From contig CM023540.1 of the NCBI GenBank assembly GCA_013350335.1, positions 15,505,828 to 15,569,827 on the forward strand: a DNA stretch of 64,000 bases. The letters are read 5' to 3'. A program made the translations under genes and the position numbers. Below the pieces are notes generated by a model, which saw nothing but the letters and a program-made list of their open reading frames with translations, did no database searches and was not told the DNA's origin. Shown piece by piece: positions 25,352 through 37,300 of the stretch (position 1 is the stretch's first letter; every line of letters begins with the position of its first letter). Source of the DNA: Chimonanthus salicifolius (Eukaryota; Streptophyta; Magnoliopsida; Laurales; Calycanthaceae).

Positions 25352-26559
25352 GTTAATTATTATGATCTGATAAGTGATGTTCTTGAGATTGATTTATAAT
25401 ATTGTTATTATAATGAGAATGCTGTAATATAATTTATTCCTTTGTACATGTGATAGTATTGGAGTTAGTTTTGATGCTTAAAATATGTAAATGATGTTTA
25501 TGTCAAATTGAGATTATAATCATGTTTGGAATGATGGCAATGATTTTACTCATGGCATGTTAATATGATTCATAACATGTGGCATGATGATAGAGATGAT
25601 GTGTAGTAGGCATGGCATTGAGCATGTCATCTTCATATTCATGGGATGGGTATGGAGGTGTTGGCCGTAATATTTTATGATGACCACGACAGTGGTAGTT
25701 TCAGGCCTCGCTTTTAGTGAGAAGTACCACACATGTAGTGGGTTTGGTTTTTAGGCCATGAAAGATCACGAAAATTGATATTTGGTGGTAGATGTGTTAT
25801 GTAAGCCCCATTTGATATGGGAAGTATCACTCTGTGGTAAGTTATAGGTCTCGTTTCGGCGGGATGGCCACCAAATACAGTAGGTATGTTGTGGAGGAAT
25901 GAGACATTGAACATTGCATTGAGCATTGTGCATTGCATGGCATAATGCATGGATATTAAAAGCATATTATTTAATTATATTTTAAGTTCATATTTATAGA
26001 GAATAATGGTGATATTATGTTGGGTATGAATTGTTGTATTCCTTCACTGGGCTCGGAGTTCACACCCCTTACATTGCAGGTAACCCTCTAGATTTAGGAT
26101 TGGAGGACGACGTTGAAAACTAGAAGTTACTATGGATGGATATTTAAATTCCTAGCTAGGTGTTGGACTATGTTGATTGAGTTAATTATTGGATGTTTCT
26201 TATTCTTTGAGACTTGATTATTTGATACAAATAATTTGAGAAATTTGAGATTTACTAGTTAGTTTTATTTTATAGAATGGGATGTGAGTAGTGAGATTAA
26301 ATGTGATATCGATGATAGATGTTATTTATTTCATATTGCCGATGACATTATGATTTATGCGATATGTAAATTGGGCTTGAAGGATTTGATGGTTTCGTTA
26401 TTTCATTTACAATATTAAAAAAATATACTTATTTTCCCCCAGCCACAAATCTATGATCTAGGGCCTGTTAGATATGTGACGCGGTGGGTGACGCCCGTTC
26501 AGCCTGCAGTTAAGCAAGCCACGACCCAGTTAGGTTGTAGAAAGGGACGGGGCATTACA
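25352..26559 (+). repeat. 3' LTR, right part, of the plus-strand chromovirus
   Basis: Continues the LTR after the nested solo LTR and ends GGGACGGGGCATTACA. The segment from 26025 is shared with the 5' LTR remnant at 13045. Confidence 0.85.
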
Positions 26560-26564
26560 GAAAA

Positions 26565-26865
26565 GTAAGCAAATTATAACCACTAATACCAGTCTTTGAG
26601 GGTATTGAAGCATAAAGATGAGAATTATGGATATTAGATATTTAGAGCATTTAAAAATGAGTCTTAGATGTTGTGTTGATCTATATTGAGATTTGAGACT
26701 ACTGTACGAAGTCTCATTTTCTAATTGACTGAGATGCACGGCTAGACTAAGCTTTAAAAGACAGTAAATCACAATCTCAAAGTTATAAAATAAATCCTTG
26801 ACTCTTTTTAATTAATCACAGATCAAAGCACTTGGTTTTTAAAAATAATTTGTAAAATTACATAT
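26565..26865. other. AT-rich DNA without recognised feature
   Basis: No bounded repeat or coding exon seen between the Gypsy end and the tandem duplication. Confidence 0.5.
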
Positions 26866-27290
26866 GGCAATGAAAATCTCTTACAAATCTACACATTACA
26901 GGGAATGGATTTGAATCTGAATCTCAAAATTACAGAGAAGGGAAAGAAAATAGAGAGAACTTACGGATTTAACGAATGTGGGAGTGGTCGGTCGGTCGGG
27001 GAAGAGGAAGCGAGAGAGAGAGCACTGAGAGAGAAGAGAGTGAGAGAAAGAGGCAGAGAGCGAGAAAACAAAGAGGCAATGAAAATCTCTCACAAATCTA
27101 CACATTACAGGGAATGGATTTGAATCTAAATCTAAAAAATTACAAAGAAGAGAAAGAAAATAGAGAGAACTTACTGATTTAACGAATGTGGGAGTGGTTG
27201 GCCAGTTGGGGAAGAAGACAAGAGAGAGAGCACTGAGAGAGAGGCAGAGTCGCAGAGAGCAGAGAGGAGAGCGATAGATAGGCACATAGC
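26866..27290 (-). repeat. Two-copy tandem duplication of about 209 bp, exon-1-like
   Basis: Units begin GGCAATGAAAATCTC at 26866 and 27075 and share ACATTACAGGGAATGG and GGATTTAACGAATGTGG-type phrases. On the minus strand each unit is CT-rich, then CCACTCCCACATTCG, then a plausible splice donor (GTAAGTTCTCTC). This looks like a 5' untranslated exon and donor copied twice. No downstream exons were identified, so a gene is not claimed. The ORFs through it carry the duplicate and are low complexity. Confidence 0.65.
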
Positions 27291-27460
27291 GACTGAACGA
27301 GAGAGAGGCTGAGAAACTGTTTTTTTTTTTTTTTTTCTAGGGTTTTCAGAACATGCCTTTTTTTTTAAGGATGTTGGCAACTTGGCGTGTTGCGCATGTG
27401 CGGCAAAATTTTAGGGTGTTGGCGTGTTGAGGCTTTTGGAGGTCGAAATAGTGGGCGTTT

Positions 27461-28130
27461 TGTGATATCCCGACAAGTCAGGAGAAGCCAGGCCGTCATC
27501 GACCGGTCATTGGTGATAGTGGGGAGAGTCCCACATCGAAGTTAAGGAAGGAGAGGAGGGGTTTATAAGTGTTTGGACTCCTTCAATCCAGTGGACGCGT
27601 TTTGGGCCTATCCTTTGTGAGCTAGGCCCAGAGCAAACCAGTGAAGGCTCGCGCGTGTGCGTGTGTGGGTGCGTGTGAGGCCCAAAGCGGATAATTTCCA
27701 CTGAGTTGGACCCTAAGCTTTGTTCACGGGTCAGGTCGTTACAAATTTGGTATCAGAGCTCCGGGTTCTACACTCGGACTGTATGGGCCTTCTGATTTCC
27801 GTTAGTTGTTTGTGTCGAGCCGGGGACGGCTCTGGGCTTTAGGGAGGTGGATTGTGATATCCCGACCTGCCCGGAGAAGTCAGGCCGTCACCGACGGGTC
27901 GGCAGTGACAGTGGGGAGAGTTCCACATTGGAAGTTAAGGAAGGAGAGGAGGGGTTTATTAGTGTTTGGACTCCTTCAATCCAGTGGACGCGTTTTGGGC
28001 CTATCCTTTGTGAGCCATGCCCAGAGCAAACCCGTGCGGGCTCATGCGTGTATGCACTCGTGCGAGGCCCAAAGTGGACAATTTCCACTGAGTTGGACCC
28101 TAATCCATGTTCACGGGTCGGGTCGTTACA
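27461..28130 (+). mobile_element. Complete TRIM element, plus strand
   Basis: LTRs lie at 27461-27743 (283 bp) and 27853-28130 (278 bp), both TGTGATATCCCG...GTCGTTACA. They enclose 109 bp containing the primer binding site TGGTATCAGAGC (27748-27759) and a purine tract GGGAGGTGGAT (27842-27852). The target duplication CGTTT is perfect (27456-27460 and 28131-28135). The LTRs differ by substitutions and a GTGT-type length change near 27655-27680. They share GGCCCAAAGYGGAYAATTT with the TRIM at 12489, in the same position near the LTR end. There is no coding capacity; the ORFs over it are chance. Confidence 0.92.
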
Positions 28131-28285
28131 CGTTTTTACTGGGCCTATTTTACTAAGTTTATGGATTTGGGGCCCTTAGGAGGCGCCTAGTTCGCCTAAA
28201 GACAGTGCCAGACCTGATCATGAGAATGAATCTATTTATGAAATTTCTTCACAAATGAACTTTTTCAATCATACCACTTCTCAAC

Positions 28286-28521
28286 TGTGTTTGGATGGGG
28301 AGAAGTCAGGAGATTTATGTCGGAAAATCTTGAATTCTCTCATTTGAATAAGAAGGGGAGGAGAAAATGGAGGTCATATAAAATATATACTTCTACTAAC
28401 TTTTCTCTTAGGAGAATATTATTGTTCCCACCCTTGGTAGGAGATACTCATCTTCTTCTCAATTCTCCTCTAAGAGATCTTAGGAGAAGTCTCATGTTTA
28501 AGTCTTCCCCACCCAAACACA
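28286..28521. mobile_element. MITE with TGTGTTTGG termini
   Basis: The left end TGTGTTTGGATGGGGAGAAG pairs with the inverse of the right end (TGTGTTTGGGTGGGGAAGAC). The 236-bp interior keeps further inverted matches around TTAGGAGA. No clear target duplication was found, so the superfamily is open. The ORF 28287-28691 is accidental. Confidence 0.65.
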
Positions 28522-29793
28522 ACCCTCAAGTATTCTTGTTGAGAGTAGTTTGTAGAACAGTTTTGTATATGTTGATACGTATTAGCTGTATAAGTATAGT
28601 ATCAATTGATACGAGCAATAATTCAGCCATATCGTATTGGCCCTGTATCTGCCGATACAACATAGTATTGGTTGTTCTTTATTTTTTTTGAAAAAAATTG
28701 TTTCACATGTTATTTTTTTATTAAATATTGCATTAAGTATGAAATTAAGAAGGTTTATAAAAAATTCTTCAAGTGTGAAAGATTTTTATTAATTCCAAAT
28801 TTTTTCTCTTAAAACTTAACAATTTTAAGTTATTTTGATATTTTCATCATTTTTTCGATTTTTTGCTAAAAAATAATAACGATTTTGGGTTTTTTTTTTT
28901 TTAAATAATTTAATGAAATGTATTGAGTGCCTATGGAATTGAATGGTAATGTTTTAATGTGGTGACATAGTTTCCAAGATGTCTGTGTGATTTTCTATGT
29001 TTTTTCTGAATTATTCATGAAATTTGAGTTTTCTAAGATAATTTTGATTTTGGAGTTTCTTGCGACAAAATATAATGAGATGATAAAAAGTATTTATAGA
29101 ATTAAATAAAGAACCCTTAATGTGATTGATATAATTTTTAGGATGTGTATGATTTTTTTTAAATTCCAACATTTTCATTAAATATAAATTTTGTCATTTA
29201 TGAATAGTAAAAGATACAGGTCACTATGGGATATGGAAAATATGAATATTATATTAGGTGTTTCCTTATATTGGTTTCCTATTTTTTATAATTTTTAAAC
29301 ATTTTTCAACTTTTTAAAGCATATTTTATCCTTATCGAAATTTTTGCTCTCAAGAGTCTAATACTTTATAAATAGAACTGTTTTAACTCAAGTTTTTCTA
29401 TTTTTTTCCTTTTTTAGATATTTCTATATATTTTTTCTAGAAAAAATTAAAATAATTAAGAGGAAAGGAGATTTTCACTTATTTTAAGAGTCGAGAGCAA
29501 ACATTTGAAGTAAGGCTCTTCAAAAAATAATAAATAATATTGAAATGCTTAAAGAAGAAGCGTGAGAAGGGAAAGTCCAACGCTCATTTATGTTTTCTCT
29601 GAAAATAAGATATTCAGTGGCAAGACGAGTTACTGTTACAAGAGAAAAAATGGAAAACACTATGATGGCAAAATTACATGGGTAAAGATTTTTTTGCAAA
29701 AAACTAAAAATCAATCTACAATTATTTAAAAAAAGGGCAATGATTGAATTCTCACTTTTTATACAAGAAAGAGTTTTCTTTTCATTGTGTGTC
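28522..29793. other. AT-rich DNA with a small GATAC/GTATC-rich patch
   Basis: At 28570-28665 words such as GTATCAATTGATACGAGC and CTGCCGATACAAC cluster. They resemble the interior of the hAT MITEs at 55563 and 59223, but no bounded copy can be drawn. The rest is AT-rich without features. Confidence 0.4.
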
Positions 29794-29806
29794 TAAATTA
29801 CAATTT

Positions 29807-29970
29807 ACCCACATGGGTGTCGTTCAACGGGTAATTTTCTGTCTCAGGAAGTGAGATGTGACATGTTCGAGATTCCATGACCTCACCTGGTGTATCTTAA
29901 AAGTAGTGGGTATTACCCGTGGGGGTCTTACGCTGGTGTCATACGGTTTCCCACAGGTAATTTTTTATTT
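29807..29970 (+). mobile_element. tRNA-derived SINE, plus strand
   Basis: A 13-bp perfect target duplication TAAATTACAATTT flanks it (29794-29806 and 29971-29983). A box B-like ACATGTTCGAGATTCC occurs near 29866, downstream of an A-box-like GTCGTTCAACGGG. A T-rich tail (about 29958-29970) closes the element. This is the structure of a Pol III SINE. Confidence 0.8.
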
Positions 29971-29983
29971 TAAATTACAATTT

Positions 29984-30787
29984 GATAAAACACAATTGCT
30001 GTGAGTTACTATTATCACTAGGAATATGTAAATGGATATTCAAAATTTTGAAAGTTATAATAATCAACTTGAAATAAAGGGATTTGAACACAAATTTTAT
30101 AATTCGAGAATTCAAATATGAAACTAATGTTTGCTTGTTTTCAGATGCCAACGTAGAATTTAATAATCTAGTAACCTAGATGGCATGAAAATTTGTTGTG
30201 TTAAGATATATAAAGAAAAAAAAAAAACCTTAACATTTACCCTCGTATATCTTGACCTTACTACCAATAGTATTTGGAATTGGAGAATATTATCACATGC
30301 CATATATATTCACATTCCACTATTTGAATTATAGGTTTTATTATCTTGTTCTATTTTGACATTTTTTGCACTATTTCTATACTATTTTTCGTCATATAGG
30401 TATTGGGATAATTTTTTGAGATTATTTTTATAGTTTTTTTTTTCTATTTTTCAGTATTTACATATTTTATGAGATTTTTTTAGGGAAACTGGTCATTTTT
30501 ATTAATCTAATTTCCCTTCAATTGAGAAGAATATCAAAATTAATAATTTTTGAAATATCTAAATCTAACAATATAAACTGAATGTGAGAAAAAAAAAAGG
30601 TAGTGCAAAGATAGAGAAAAAAGCCAAAATAGAGCAAAATATAAAGCCTCCAATTCAGATGCTAAAATCCAAGAATATCATGCACGTGATGGGCAATAGA
30701 GGAAGGAGATGGAGATAATATTAGAATTACTTTATCATCCAATTTAATAGATAACATTTTTTTAAGATTAAAGTTTCCTTCACTAAT
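29984..30787. other. AT-rich intergenic DNA, nothing seen
   Basis: Homopolymer-rich; no gene or bounded element recognised. Confidence 0.5.
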
Positions 30788-31600
30788 TGTTGGTGTTAAG
30801 AATTTCAGTGTGGCTCGATTTGCAATCGAGTCCTACTTCGATTGGGACTCCTACTTCTTCTCTGTATTCTCTTGTTCTCTACTTTTTCTATTTTCGTTTT
30901 GAGTTTGAGTTGTTAGAATCATTGTAACAAATACCGTTCATGGGATATTAATGGCAATTGATAATAACACGATATTTTTAAATTCTCAAATTTTTATCGA
31001 GAATTTAACGGGAAATTTCACTGAAATTGTAATATTTAAAAAATAAAAAAATAATGAAATAAAAATGGTATAGGGAATTTACTGGGAATTTCTCGGGAAT
31101 TTACCGAGATATTATCGCGTTATTAACTTTTATCGCGTTTTTAACACGATTTTATTGGGAATTTACCGAAAATTTATCGTCTGGCGATAAAAACGCGTTT
31201 TTAACGCGGTAATGATATTTTGCCGATAAAAACACGATAAATTTGAAAATACTGCCGACATTTGTGGCAAGGGTTAGAATGACTAGACTATTGATTAGGA
31301 GAATCTATTTGTAGTAGGAAACCTTTATGTTTTTCTCTATAAAAGCAAAGAGGGTTTACTTAGTGTGTCCATCTTTGGGTTCTGTGTAAGAGAATTTCAC
31401 AAGAGATTGAGAGGATTGTAAATTCTTTTGATTTAGTGATTTAGTTTGGTTTTGGTGGATGTAAGCTTAGGCTAAACCATGTTAATGATTTTATGATTCG
31501 TGTGTTTTGCTTCTGCTGATTAGATTGGGGATTAAATCTCAATAGTCGAGGCATGTCTAAACCTCCTAATCCATACAGGTTGATACAAAACAATGAATAA
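30788..31600 (+). repeat. Possible LTR-like segment split by a MITE
   Basis: Begins TGTTGGTGTTAAG, contains TATAAAAGCAAAGAGGG near 31340 and continues across a hAT MITE insertion. The layout resembles a short Ty1/Copia-type LTR. No second LTR, primer binding site or clear right end was found. Confidence 0.3.
30920..31272. mobile_element. hAT-type MITE rich in TTATCG/CGCGTTTTTAA motifs
   Basis: A perfect 8-bp target duplication GTTAGAAT (30912-30919 and 31273-31280) brackets it. The ends are imperfect inverted repeats: CATTGTAACAAAT against CCTTGCCACAAAT. Its interior is packed with TTTATCG, CGATAA, GGGAATTTAC and ACGCGTTTTTAAC words in both orientations. It has no coding capacity. Confidence 0.8.
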
Positions 31601-33880
31601 TAACCTTTTTTATATTAAGAGAGACTTGTTAATCAAAAACTTTCCACAAACATGGACAGATTTTATTTACATGAATATCTCTTGTCAATAAAGTTAATGA
31701 GTTATCAAATCTCAAAAATAATTATCCAATTCGTGTAAAACTAAACAGACTTAAGTTTAGATTCAAATTCATAATCAAAGGGATAAATGGGTCTAAAATT
31801 TTGAAATATTCAAATATTTATTTACATTTCTTGCATAAGACACTAAATATAAATGAATATAATAAGAACATGAGAAGTTGTAGAAAGTCAGACCTCTATA
31901 AGATAGTTTGAAATGGTAAAATCTGAAAAACCAACTAAAAAAAAAAAAAAAAAGCAACGGGGACCCTTACTATGAGATGGAGGGACCTTTAGGTCGGAGT
32001 GCAAGACTCCAAGTAGAGAGCATACACCGGAAAATTCAGTAGCGGGGACCAAAAAATTTATTAGGCCTACATGCTGTCTCATTCATTGTATTAAGAGTCA
32101 AACCAAACTGTCTGTTTTTTATTTCTTTAATACTAGAAAATCTGTCGACCCCACTCTACTGGTAGTTATGGGTAAAGTTAGAATCCTGACACCACTTACA
32201 AATACTCTAAATTAGGTTAGACATTTCAAAAGTTTAGGGGCAATACTTCCCACACAAAATTAGAATATTCAACCAGTGTGGTCTTTAAAATAGTTATTTT
32301 ATTTAATAATTATTATAATTTTTCTTTTCTTCATCAATTTTCATTGTTTTCTATTATAGCATCATGAATTCATGATTATAAATAGATTTTCATTTTCTTT
32401 TTCTAACTTTTTCAGTAATTTAGTTTTTAATATATTATGTTATTAGGGTGTTATACTAATGTCACAGTTCAAAACAACTCAATCGGTTTTACCCAAAAAT
32501 TAAACCAAACCTTATACAAAATGATTTAATGGTCTAATTTTTAAAACATTGCTTTCAATCTTTTACCCTTTCCACCCATTCCCATCCCCTCATTATGAGA
32601 TGGGCCATGGCTATTGGTTTGTGTGGCTAGAGCACCATACAAGATAAAACACATTTAAAAACATTTTATGTCGGAATTGAAATTTTCATTATTTATCTAA
32701 AAACATTAAAAATAGTACACTAGAAATTTTTTATTGCAATATTAGGAATCAAATTACCAAACACTGAATCTTGTTGGGAGTTTGAAATTTCAACAAAATA
32801 AAGAAATCTAAGTTACTAAACTGACCTAAATGAAAATGTCATCCTTTCGTGGTCTAGTTATATCAACCACGTGCAAGAATGATGGAATACCTAAATTATT
32901 ACATGGCTAAATACAGAGCTATTTAACTGCCAAAAATGAAATCCATTTTTTCATTTTGACCCTTAAAATTAAGCTGAATTTCAGTCAGGTTGAGCTGAGT
33001 TTTAATAAACTCAACACAATCCATATAAAAAGTTATTGAACTCAACCTGATGCAAGTTGCTGTCTAAATTGCTCAACCTAAGCCGACCTAAGCCGACCCA
33101 AGTTGATGACCTGACCCAATCCAAGTTGATGACCTAACTGCTTAACCCTTTTTTAGCTCAAATTTTAATAAAATTTTTGCAACAACTACTTTAATTTCCT
33201 AAAACTCAGGTCAAATCAAATCAATTCCAATCAAGTCTGGTTGATTTTAATTTTTTAAACCCAATCCAACCAGAATTCCAGGTTTTTTTCTCCAACCCAA
33301 CCAGACCCGACCCTAAATTAACAAATAGATAACCCAGCCCACTGATTTCTCGGGTTGGATCATGCAGGTAGGTTAAAACCCGACCCAAATTTCACCCCTA
33401 CTTAATTTTATTAGAGTGAAAATAAATCATTGTATAAAATTTCTTACAGATCTTGATCAATCCAACAGTGAAAAAAACAATAACTTCAAAGGCTTAGATT
33501 CATCATAAAGTGGATCCCACATGTGGCCCTCGTACCCGGGAGCCTAGGAGTTATTTAGTTTTGCCCATCATCCACTGTGCAACCCATTATTTATTATCAT
33601 TATTATTTTGGGGTTAAAGCAGCCATTAATTCAATGGCAAGTATCAACCAACCATTATGATTTCTCTTATAATATCTATATCAGAAAATTTTATTTTTAT
33701 TCACAATGTCAGTAATTACACTTTAAAAATTAATTCAAAAGGGTGCAGTAAGCACCAGTGTACAAATTGCAATTGATTTCACATATTCCCCGTACTTGGC
33801 AAAAAAAAAAAAAATTAGAAATTGAGAGGATGAGGGTAAAGCATCAATTATTCTTCATGCTGTTATAGGACTTTAATTAA
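31601..33880. other. Intergenic DNA downstream of CSN2
   Basis: Mostly AT-rich. At 32980-33405 there are many AACCCAA/GACCTGA-type words ending near TTTCACCCCTAC, which resembles one end of a hAT MITE, but the partner end was not found. No gene seen. Confidence 0.45.
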
Positions 33881-33889
33881 CAATTAATC

Positions 33890-34280
33890 ATCACAATATC
33901 TCATCCCATGGTATAATATTGCTGGTTATACAATCAGAACAGGCAGAAGCGAGTGCAGGAGCAGCAATAGTTAAAATGGAGCATAAAAGAGTAGCAAATG
34001 AAGCCACTAACAATTGGAAGGAGAAGCACAGACAAGTGGAATTTGCTTTACACATTTTGAAAATCAACCCCAATGAATTGTAAACAAAACTAACACTGTA
34101 TCTGCACATGAGCCTGTAAAAGCCATTTCAATGAAAAATCCATCTAGGTATTCACAAGTTGCTCCTTAAATGAAATATAGACAGGATCTTGCAACCAATG
34201 GAAATTTACCATCCCGATTTAACTCCAAGCGCAAAAATGAAACTGGAGACCTCTTAGATGGATACATACCCTCTTGAATT
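33890..34280 (-). other. CSN2: Probable 3' untranslated region of CSN2
   Basis: Lies directly after the stop codon. No canonical AATAAA is present, as is common in plants; AATTAAAG occurs on the minus strand near 33870. The end is approximate. Confidence 0.45.
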
Positions 34281-34371
34281 TCAACCAACCCTGTTGGCCA
34301 CAGTTTGGTACAGAGACCTAAGCTGAGCATTCCACTTCTCTACAGCAGCATATTTTTGCATCCCCTTCGAC
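34281..34371 (-). CDS. CSN2: CSN2 exon 12 (stop codon)
   Basis: 91 nt, residues 410-439 then TGA at 34283-34281. Acceptor ATCTTGCAG. Encodes [19 protein letters not shown] and ends ANRVG. Confidence 0.95.
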
Positions 34372-37300
34372 CTGCAAGATGGGTACTTTCATAGTGTCAT
34401 ACATTTGCATAATAGAATTGGAGTTGCAAAGGAGGAGAACTGTATTGACCTGTCACCGCGTTCTAACAGCCTGTTAACTTGATCAATATGCCCCTGAATG
34501 CGATTATCCAATATTAGAGAGACCAGAAGTGACTCAACATCTTTCTCTGGCACATTGAGTTCCTGAATACAATCAGATCAGCAACTTGAAGATGGATGAG
34601 TACTACAAATTTAAAATCAGGTGGTGTCCGCAGAGGGCAAATACTTTGGATGGTACTTGTTGAGGGCAGTCCATTTTGCAAAGCATTTGGGCTGGTGCAA
34701 AAATGGAATCACATTAAATGGAATTTTCTCCAAATCATTTTGCGTCACAAATCCAAATAAAATTTTCCAATTACCATGTTGCCCAATACCACAACCAATT
34801 CGCCCAAAGTACATATCTGACTGCTATTGTGAATGCATCCACATGCAACTTCAGTCATGACTAAGGAAAATTAAGTAATGCAAAATACGTGTAAATCTTG
34901 CTAACAGCAAAACAACGGCCTCAGAAGCATCACCTCTGATATGAAGGGAATTCGGATCCTTGTGTAAGGCTTGATGAGCTTAAGCAATACTTGGGTTCTG
35001 ATATTCTTCAAAAGATCCTCTATATAATTACGGATGAAAGGATCATCCATGATGGTTCTTCTGTTAGTCTGGCAACAATTTTGAGAAATCAGGAACTTAG
35101 GCTTAACATGGGACTATTTATTAATATTTTGAGATATCCGGGAGTGCAAATATCTCAACCTTCAGGGTCTTTTCAAATTCCAGAATCTCATTGCGTTGAT
35201 ATGCTGCAATCAAATTTGTCATTGCTAGAATTTCAGGATCGTTTTTGTACCTGCACAATTGCCAAAACAAGTTAACAAAAAGAAGCAAAGCAGCACCCAA
35301 CCAAGATAATGTCTCATTTGGAAAAGATGAATTGCACAGGTAAGTCTAGTTTTCAGCGCCAACCATTAAAGCTCAATAAGATTAGGTGCCATATATTTTT
35401 ATTTTTTTGACCAAGGTGTCCAGGGTCTCACCTGTATTTAGACATGGGAAATTTTAACCCAACCACTCATTGGGGCATGTGCAAGCCTCCGAATCTCACA
35501 CACACTGGTTAAACAACTACGGAGAGTGACCCAAGAGGGGTGTTGAGCGTGAATCAAACTTAAGATCTCCCTTCATGACGAGAGCTTCTTGACCGTCAAC
35601 CAACCCTCTCTTGGGTTATTAGGTTCCATATTGACCGTCAACCAACCCTCTCTTGGGTTATTAGGTTCCATATTAATGGAGAATACCATAAAAAAACTGC
35701 CAGGTCAAAAACTCTTCAATCTTTAGCCTTTGTAGGCCATCATGTATTCTCATATTACTATCATACTTTAAGGCTGCATATATAGGAGTTGGGACTTCAG
35801 TGTAAAAGCAGTTTCAAAGCACATTCTCTCATCCATGGGGTGATCCATCAGACAAATTATGGTTGTAATAGGAAACAAAGCTAACCATGCATATGCTGTA
35901 ATGCAGAATTCTCTTGGTAGATCACTTACGGTTTCGCCTCTTGCCCATCAAAAGGATTCACTTCAGATTCCATCAGCATGTTAGAAAGAACCAAATATCT
36001 GTGGAGTAATCAACACAAAGACCAAGTGAGAATGAGTGAAAGATATTACGAACACCTGTGACCAGGAAAGGAGCCACAACAGAGACAAGGGACAAGGCTT
36101 CCGTGATGCTGAGTTATAAGCAGGAAGAGTTTTTTTAGCTAAAGGCTTGTGAAACATACTTGAGACATTGTATACGCCATTGATTCCCAGCTTCATCATA
36201 GTTTTTAAAAGCTTCAAAGAAATCTGTGGCTGCCTCTGCCCATTGACGCTCTGCCATGTGCATTTTCCCCCCACACTCATGAATAATTCCCATGATTCTA
36301 GGATGTGGGATTGCTGATTTAATTGAAAGTGCCTTTTCGTACAGTTGCTGCCAACAAAAATGGTAAGAACAAGTTCATCCATAAATCTATCCAGTAGCCT
36401 TAAAAACTATTGGTGCAGTTTTTAAGGGAAAAAAATGCAACTGTTCATTGAAATATCCCTAATCGGCAGAAAGCTTTGAATTCATGCTTGTAAACAAAAT
36501 CTAAAAATGCAATTATTAGCTTGAACTTGTCTTCGACTGCCACACCTATAATATGGCAACAGTGGGGTTGATTCCACGTAGGAAGGCACTGAATTACTTT
36601 GCAATATTGATGACAAATGTATTACCTTTTCAACCCACCATTAGTTAAACAATATATATACTAAAAAGAAAAATGTATCAAATGTAGAAGCACAAGTGTA
36701 TAATATAAAAAGTTAATAACAAAAGTCTAATGCATATAACCAAGTAATAATAAGTCAAAATCATAAATAAAAGAAAAGAGTTAAAAGTGTTTGTATCATA
36801 AGAATATAAGATCCATCCATTAAGATTCTAATTAAAAGAGTTTATCTCAAACGAACTGAAAAACATAACCTTTAGTGAGTGGATCCTTCGTAATCATCAT
36901 CCTCCTCATTGTCAATATAACGATCACACTTGTCCATATCCTCAACATATTCCTCACTGTAATTATATTTTTATTTTAATACCAAAAATTAAAAGATGCA
37001 TCAAGGCACAAGGTGCAACAAGGCACACAAAGATGTGAGCCTTTTCATAAAGGTGCGTCTATGCATTGGCTTACCTTATTAAGGAGCAGACGCCCTCTAA
37101 CGTGCCTTTGGCACGCCTTAGACACACCTAGGCACAACTTTGACTACTATGGGAACAACTAAGAAAACCCAACCCATATGAGATAGTCTAACAAGACTTT
37201 CTTTACTGAGACTTAATACTAAAGTTACCTCTTAAATAGGTATTGGGCCTCACATAGTTAGGTTTGATGCAAAAAAGACCACATGGGTAGAGGGTATGTG

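Larger units (their letters stand above)
13045..26559 (+). mobile_element. Degenerate Ty3/Gypsy chromovirus, plus strand, with nested solo LTR
   Basis: The order is 5' LTR remnant (13045-13391), primer binding site (13394-13405), gag (from 13659), protease, RT, RNase H, integrase, chromodomain-like tail (to about 18230), polypurine tract (18234-18246) and 3' LTR (18247-21757 plus 25352-26559). The 3' LTR is split by a same-family solo LTR (21758-25346). The 5' LTR has lost all but its last 347 bp and directly abuts the TRIM. The base string after 26559 is GAAAA, and GAAAA also precedes the TRIM at 12484-12488. Domain order and tail place it among chromoviruses. Stops and frameshifts in every domain show it is inactive. 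Confidence 0.88.

Noticed and set aside
26896..27285. Minus-strand 129-codon ORF as a protein gene
   Set aside because: It reads through a tandem DNA duplication, is leucine/serine-rich by composition and has no family match.
32940..33405. hAT MITE suggested by TTTCACCCCTAC at the right
   Set aside because: No matching inverted left end and no 8-bp duplication could be found.
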